64,000 nt of DNA. Source: Verrucomicrobia bacterium UBA6015. Lineage in GTDB: Bacteria > Verrucomicrobiota > Kiritimatiellia > UBA8416. Position 1 is the first letter of the stretch; each line of letters starts with the position of its first letter. This document shows, in pieces, positions 61,117-64,000 of this stretch. The stretch lies in contig DIZZ01000281.1 in the NCBI GenBank assembly GCA_002428045.1, positions 1 through 64,000 of the forward strand. The letters are read 5' to 3'. The position numbers and the translations under genes are program-made. A model generated the notes under the pieces. That model worked only from the letters and a program-made list of their open reading frames with translations. It ran no database searches and had not been told where the DNA came from.

Positions 61117-61923
61117 ATGAAATGGACATTGCCAATTGCCTCCTATCTCGGATTGCTTGTCACCGCAACCGTTGCCACCGCCCAGGTCGATGACCCACGC
61201 GGGGAGACGGCGCGTTCACGATCAATTACTCTCGGTAATGGCGTCGCCCTGGAGATGGTCTGGATCCCGCCGGGCACCTTCACCATGGGCAGTCCGGAGA
61301 GCGAGCAGGGGCGCGATAATGACGAGAAGGAGCACCGCGTGACGCTGACCAAAGGCTTCTGGATGGGCAAATTCGAGGTTACACAGGAACAGTGGCAAGC
61401 GGTGATGGGTAATAACCCGAGTGAGTTCAAGGGGGCGAAGCTCCCCGTGGAGCAGGTCTCATGGGACGACTGCCAGTCGTTTCTCCAGAATCTGAACAGG
61501 GTGTCGGGCATCGGGCGTCGGGTGTCCTTGGGTCAGTTCCGGCTACCGACGGAGGCGGAGTGGGAATATGCGTGCCGTGCGGGGAGGACGGTGCCGTATG
61601 CAGGTGATCTGGCCGTGATGGGCTGGTATGACAAGATCAGCGAGAGCAAAACGCATCCGGTGGGTCAGAAGCAGCCGAACGCCTGGGGACTCTACGATAT
61701 GCACGGGAATGTATGGGAGTGGTGCCAGGACAGAGGCGGTGATTATCCGGGGTGCGCGGTGACGGATCCCGAGGGGGCACTCTCGGGATCGTTTCGCGTG
61801 TTCCGGGGCGGGAGTTGGGACTTCACCGCCGTGGGCTGCCGATCGGCGAACCGCCTCAGGTATGTGCCGATCTACCGGTACGACGACCTAGGCGTGCGCG
61901 TGGTTCTTGCACCGGCTCCATAA
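61117..61923 (+). CDS. Secreted FGE-fold protein, candidate DGR variable protein
   Basis: A 268-aa exported protein: signal peptide (YLGLLVTATVATA, cleaved before Q), then a complete FGE-sulfatase/SUMF1-like domain (GVALEMVWIPPGTFTMGSPE, FWMGKFEVTQEQWQ, RLPTEAEWEYACRAG, GLYDMHGNVWEWCQD, FRGGSWDFTAVGCRSANR). The last 46 codons (61786-61923) align with the template repeat. By hand, over 37 codons 20 of 31 template adenines differ, against 17 of 80 other bases. That is a weaker bias than the 32.4-kb fragment, so it is either an old or a differently templated target. AAGGAG precedes the ATG. A ligand-binding role is more likely than true formylglycine generation. Its 3' 68 bp overlap the mtaB end on the other strand. 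Confidence 0.82.
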   Translation: MKWTLPIASYLGLLVTATVATAQVDDPRGETARSRSITLGNGVALEMVWIPPGTFTMGSPESEQGRDNDEKEHRVTLTKGFWMGKFEVTQEQWQAVMGNNPSEFKGAKLPVEQVSWDDCQSFLQNLNRVSGIGRRVSLGQFRLPTEAEWEYACRAGRTVPYAGDLAVMGWYDKISESKTHPVGQKQPNAWGLYDMHGNVWEWCQDRGGDYPGCAVTDPEGALSGSFRVFRGGSWDFTAVGCRSANRLRYVPIYRYDDLGVRVVLAPAP

Positions 61924-63208
61924 CGCGTGAGGGAGATGCGATCAGGACGTCGCCTTCGGTGCGGGCAGGAACGCAGGTGACTAGCGTGTTGCGGGGCAAG
62001 TGTATGCCGTGGATGCATACCGGCAGGTAGTGATCCGTCCAGCCGATCGACTGGTCTGGGTTGTCGGTATGTTCGGTCAACAGGGTGACCGGCTGGCCGA
62101 TGAAACGACAGGCAAATGCCAAACGCTTGGCATGCCCGAGGGCGATCAATTCGGCTGCTCGTGCTTTTCTGACGCTTGCAGGTATCTGGTCTCTCATCCC
62201 GGCGGCGGGAGTGCCCCGGCGGAGACTGTAGGTAAAGACGTGCAGGTTACTAAAGGGCAGCGACTCAATCAGTGTCGCCGTATGGCGGAATGCCTGCTCG
62301 CTTTCTCCGGGAAACCCGACAATGACGTCGGTGCCGAGTCCGATATCCGGCACCTTTTCCCTCGCGTATTCGACCGTGGCCCGGTATTGATCCGGCGTGT
62401 AGCGGCGCTGCATCCGGCGCAGCACCTCCGCGTCACCGCTCTGGAGTGGCAGGTGCAGGAACCGACACAGCTTTTTTGACTGCGCCATGAAGTCGATGAT
62501 CTCTCGCTCAACGGTGGTGCTTTCGATCGACCCGATGCGCAGCCGTTCCAGACCGATGATGGATTCGGCCGCCGCGAGCAGATCGATCAGCCCGTAGGGC
62601 GGATCACGGTAGCAGCCCAGATTGGCGGCCGCCAGCGTGATCTCGCGGTGCCCGGCATCGACCAGTCGCTGGATCTCGTCGATGATCTGCAGGAACGGTC
62701 TGCTGCGGGGGGCTCCGCGTGTCTCGGGGACGATGCAGTAGCTGCACCGGAAATCGCATCCATCCTGTACTTTGACCAGGGCGCGCGTGGTCGAGAAGAC
62801 GGGAGCCCCTATACGTTGAGGATTGGTTTGCTTGGCTGATGGCGCTGTCGGGGGCGTCGGCATGGACGCCACCCGTGCCGCGAGCTGCACAGGCAGGTTG
62901 AACTTCTGAGCCTGATCGGCGATGAGATCGGCACCGGTGGCGGCCTTCAGTGCGTCGCCGTTGTGCTCAACGGCACAGCCCGCCAGCACGACCAGTCGGG
63001 CGCCCTGGCGGCGGGCACGGCGGGCCCACTGGGCACAATCGCTTTCGGCGCGCTGGGTAATCGTGCAGGTGTTGATCACGGCCACGTCGCATGCGCTGCC
63101 AAAATCTACCACCTGCCATCCCGCCATATCAAATTGCTCGTTGATCTGGGCCGTTTCCGCCTGGTTCAGGCGGCAGCCGATCGTCTTGAAGGATACCGAG
63201 TAGGGCAT
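61856..63208 (-). CDS. mtaB: tRNA ms2t6A37 methylthiotransferase
   Basis: A 450-aa MiaB-family radical SAM enzyme. The N-terminal domain has conserved Cys (IGCRLNQAE, AVINTCTIT, LAGCAVEHN); the radical SAM motif is CDFRCSYCIVPETRG; the C-terminal TRAM-like part ends VIASP-like GDVLIASPS. MtaB adds methylthio to t6A37 of tRNAs reading ANN codons. The family normally ends near DVLIASP; here about 25 further residues (RVMEPVQEPRARLGRRTGR) run antisense through the FGE variable region. That tail is probably dispensable. Confidence 0.92.
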   Translation of the reverse strand: MPYSVSFKTIGCRLNQAETAQINEQFDMAGWQVVDFGSACDVAVINTCTITQRAESDCAQWARRARRQGARLVVLAGCAVEHNGDALKAATGADLIADQAQKFNLPVQLAARVASMPTPPTAPSAKQTNPQRIGAPVFSTTRALVKVQDGCDFRCSYCIVPETRGAPRSRPFLQIIDEIQRLVDAGHREITLAAANLGCYRDPPYGLIDLLAAAESIIGLERLRIGSIESTTVEREIIDFMAQSKKLCRFLHLPLQSGDAEVLRRMQRRYTPDQYRATVEYAREKVPDIGLGTDVIVGFPGESEQAFRHTATLIESLPFSNLHVFTYSLRRGTPAAGMRDQIPASVRKARAAELIALGHAKRLAFACRFIGQPVTLLTEHTDNPDQSIGWTDHYLPVCIHGIHLPRNTLVTCVPARTEGDVLIASPSRVMEPVQEPRARLGRRTGRSAHT

Positions 63209-63216
63209 GGTATAAC

Positions 63217-63987
63217 TCAGCGTTGGTGCGAGAAGACCGCCTGCGTGTCCAGGGTCTGCAGTCGCAGGTCGATTTCAGGTTTTTGTACATGGGTGGTCAG
63301 CAGGGCGCTGGCGATGTCATCGGCGTTGCGGGTGGGCACGATCAGGGTTCCGATTTCCCTGGCGCCGTCGATCTCCGTGCGTGCGTCGGCCCGCAGTCGG
63401 CGTACGGTGGACACGGTGGCGGCACCCGCACCGGCCTGCATCGCGCGTTGAACCAGTAGATCGGCACCTCCTTCCGCGCAGATAAATGTGATTTCGCGGT
63501 AGTGGTGCTGGAGCCGCATGCCCTCATGGCGTGCAATCTGGCGGTCGGCGGCACGGAATCGCTGGCGCCATGCGGTTCCGTCTTTAAGGTCATCGACGGC
63601 GGCGATGATCTGTTCAATACTGGCGGCATGCTGCGGCTTGCCGATGCGCAACATCGGGTCGATCCGTCCGAAGCAGACGGGCGTACGGTACAGGAACCCA
63701 CCCCCGGGGCGATCCATGTGGGTCGTCTCGACCAGTAGTCGCAAGATGCCGTCGGCATCATGCGCAGGGACCACGAGGTGTACAATCTCCTTTTCGGGAG
63801 GAATCGTAATCCGCAAAAGCCCAAGCCGGTCACGGATTCCGGTGCCGATGCCGAGACTGACGATTGGAGCTCCAGCCCGCAGCTCGAGCGTCTCTCTGAC
63901 AAAGGCGTTTTCGTTGCCGGCACCGGAGAGGATCGCCGTGATGAGGGCGAAGTCGGTCAATAGTCCGCTTTTCCCTTTCGATCCCAA
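63217..63987 (-). CDS. PII-like two-domain protein (5' end uncertain)
   Basis: A 256-aa protein from a TTG at 63987. The frame stays open towards the window edge, so the true start may lie outside. It shows two segments with a GlnB/PII-like beta-alpha-beta pattern: GLLRITIPPEKEIVHLVVPAHDADGILRLLVETTHMDRPGGGFLY, then a second, shorter one around VSTVRRLRADARTEIDGAREIGTLIVPTRNADDIASALL. PII proteins sense ATP/ADP and 2-oxoglutarate; the tandem form here lacks an obvious T-loop tyrosine. It lies 8 bp upstream of mtaB on the same strand. The assignment rests on pattern only. Confidence 0.55.
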   Translation of the reverse strand: MGSKGKSGLLTDFALITAILSGAGNENAFVRETLELRAGAPIVSLGIGTGIRDRLGLLRITIPPEKEIVHLVVPAHDADGILRLLVETTHMDRPGGGFLYRTPVCFGRIDPMLRIGKPQHAASIEQIIAAVDDLKDGTAWRQRFRAADRQIARHEGMRLQHHYREITFICAEGGADLLVQRAMQAGAGAATVSTVRRLRADARTEIDGAREIGTLIVPTRNADDIASALLTTHVQKPEIDLRLQTLDTQAVFSHQR

Positions 63988-64000
63988 GCTGCCAAGCGCG

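Overview
The window is a GC-rich bacterial chromosome segment. The best guess at the host is a Gram-negative, rod-shaped member of the PVC group (Kiritimatiellota/Lentisphaerota-like). This is inferred from an LptD-type outer-membrane protein, a complete mreBCD-mrdA-rodA cluster, a GH2 glycosidase beside a Cys-type sulfatase, and many PD-(D/E)XK AAA ATPases and FGE-sulfatase-fold proteins. No rRNA or tRNA gene was recognised to confirm it.

Layout. 1-2,000: a diversity-generating retroelement (DGR) core: HRDC accessory protein, DGR reverse transcriptase, and an adenine-rich template repeat (TR) that starts at the last base of the RT stop codon, followed by hairpins. 2,000-12,000 (mostly minus): a RelE/Phd toxin-antitoxin pair, two AAA/PD-(D/E)XK ATPases, and a tight four-gene operon (Gfo/Idh/MocA dehydrogenase, SDR, FAD oxidoreductase, GT2 glycosyltransferase). 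11,900-29,000: rlmN, a 1755-aa inverse autotransporter with a repeat-built beta-helix, a GH2 glycosidase, a sulfatase and a 2.1-kaa exported protein. 29,000-36,000: hipBA, a DUF4143 ATPase, an orphan frameshifted DGR variable region, and a hybrid histidine kinase. 36,000-42,500: radical SAM protein, LPP20/DUF4384 protein, exported caspase-FGE protein, YidD-like/TPR protein and a small exported protein, closed by a strong terminator. 43,000-64,000: mainly housekeeping: lipid kinase, EEP hydrolase, pheA, mreB-mreC-mreD-mrdA-rodA-rng-lptD-polB-gspG, a methyltransferase, tatD, a 2-hydroxyacid dehydrogenase, a secreted FGE protein, mtaB and a PII-like protein.

The main point of interest is the DGR and its scattered FGE-fold relatives. 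The TR matches, with substitutions concentrated at adenines, the 3' end of a broken FGE gene at 32.4 kb and, less closely, the intact secreted FGE protein at 61.1 kb, whose variable tail lies antisense over the end of mtaB. A third FGE domain, fused to an exported caspase, matches only at protein level. This suggests diversification acting at a distance on exported ligand-binding proteins. A second theme is that several accessory genes appear to have leaderless starts: a -10-like box lies 6-8 bases before the ATG and there is no Shine-Dalgarno sequence.
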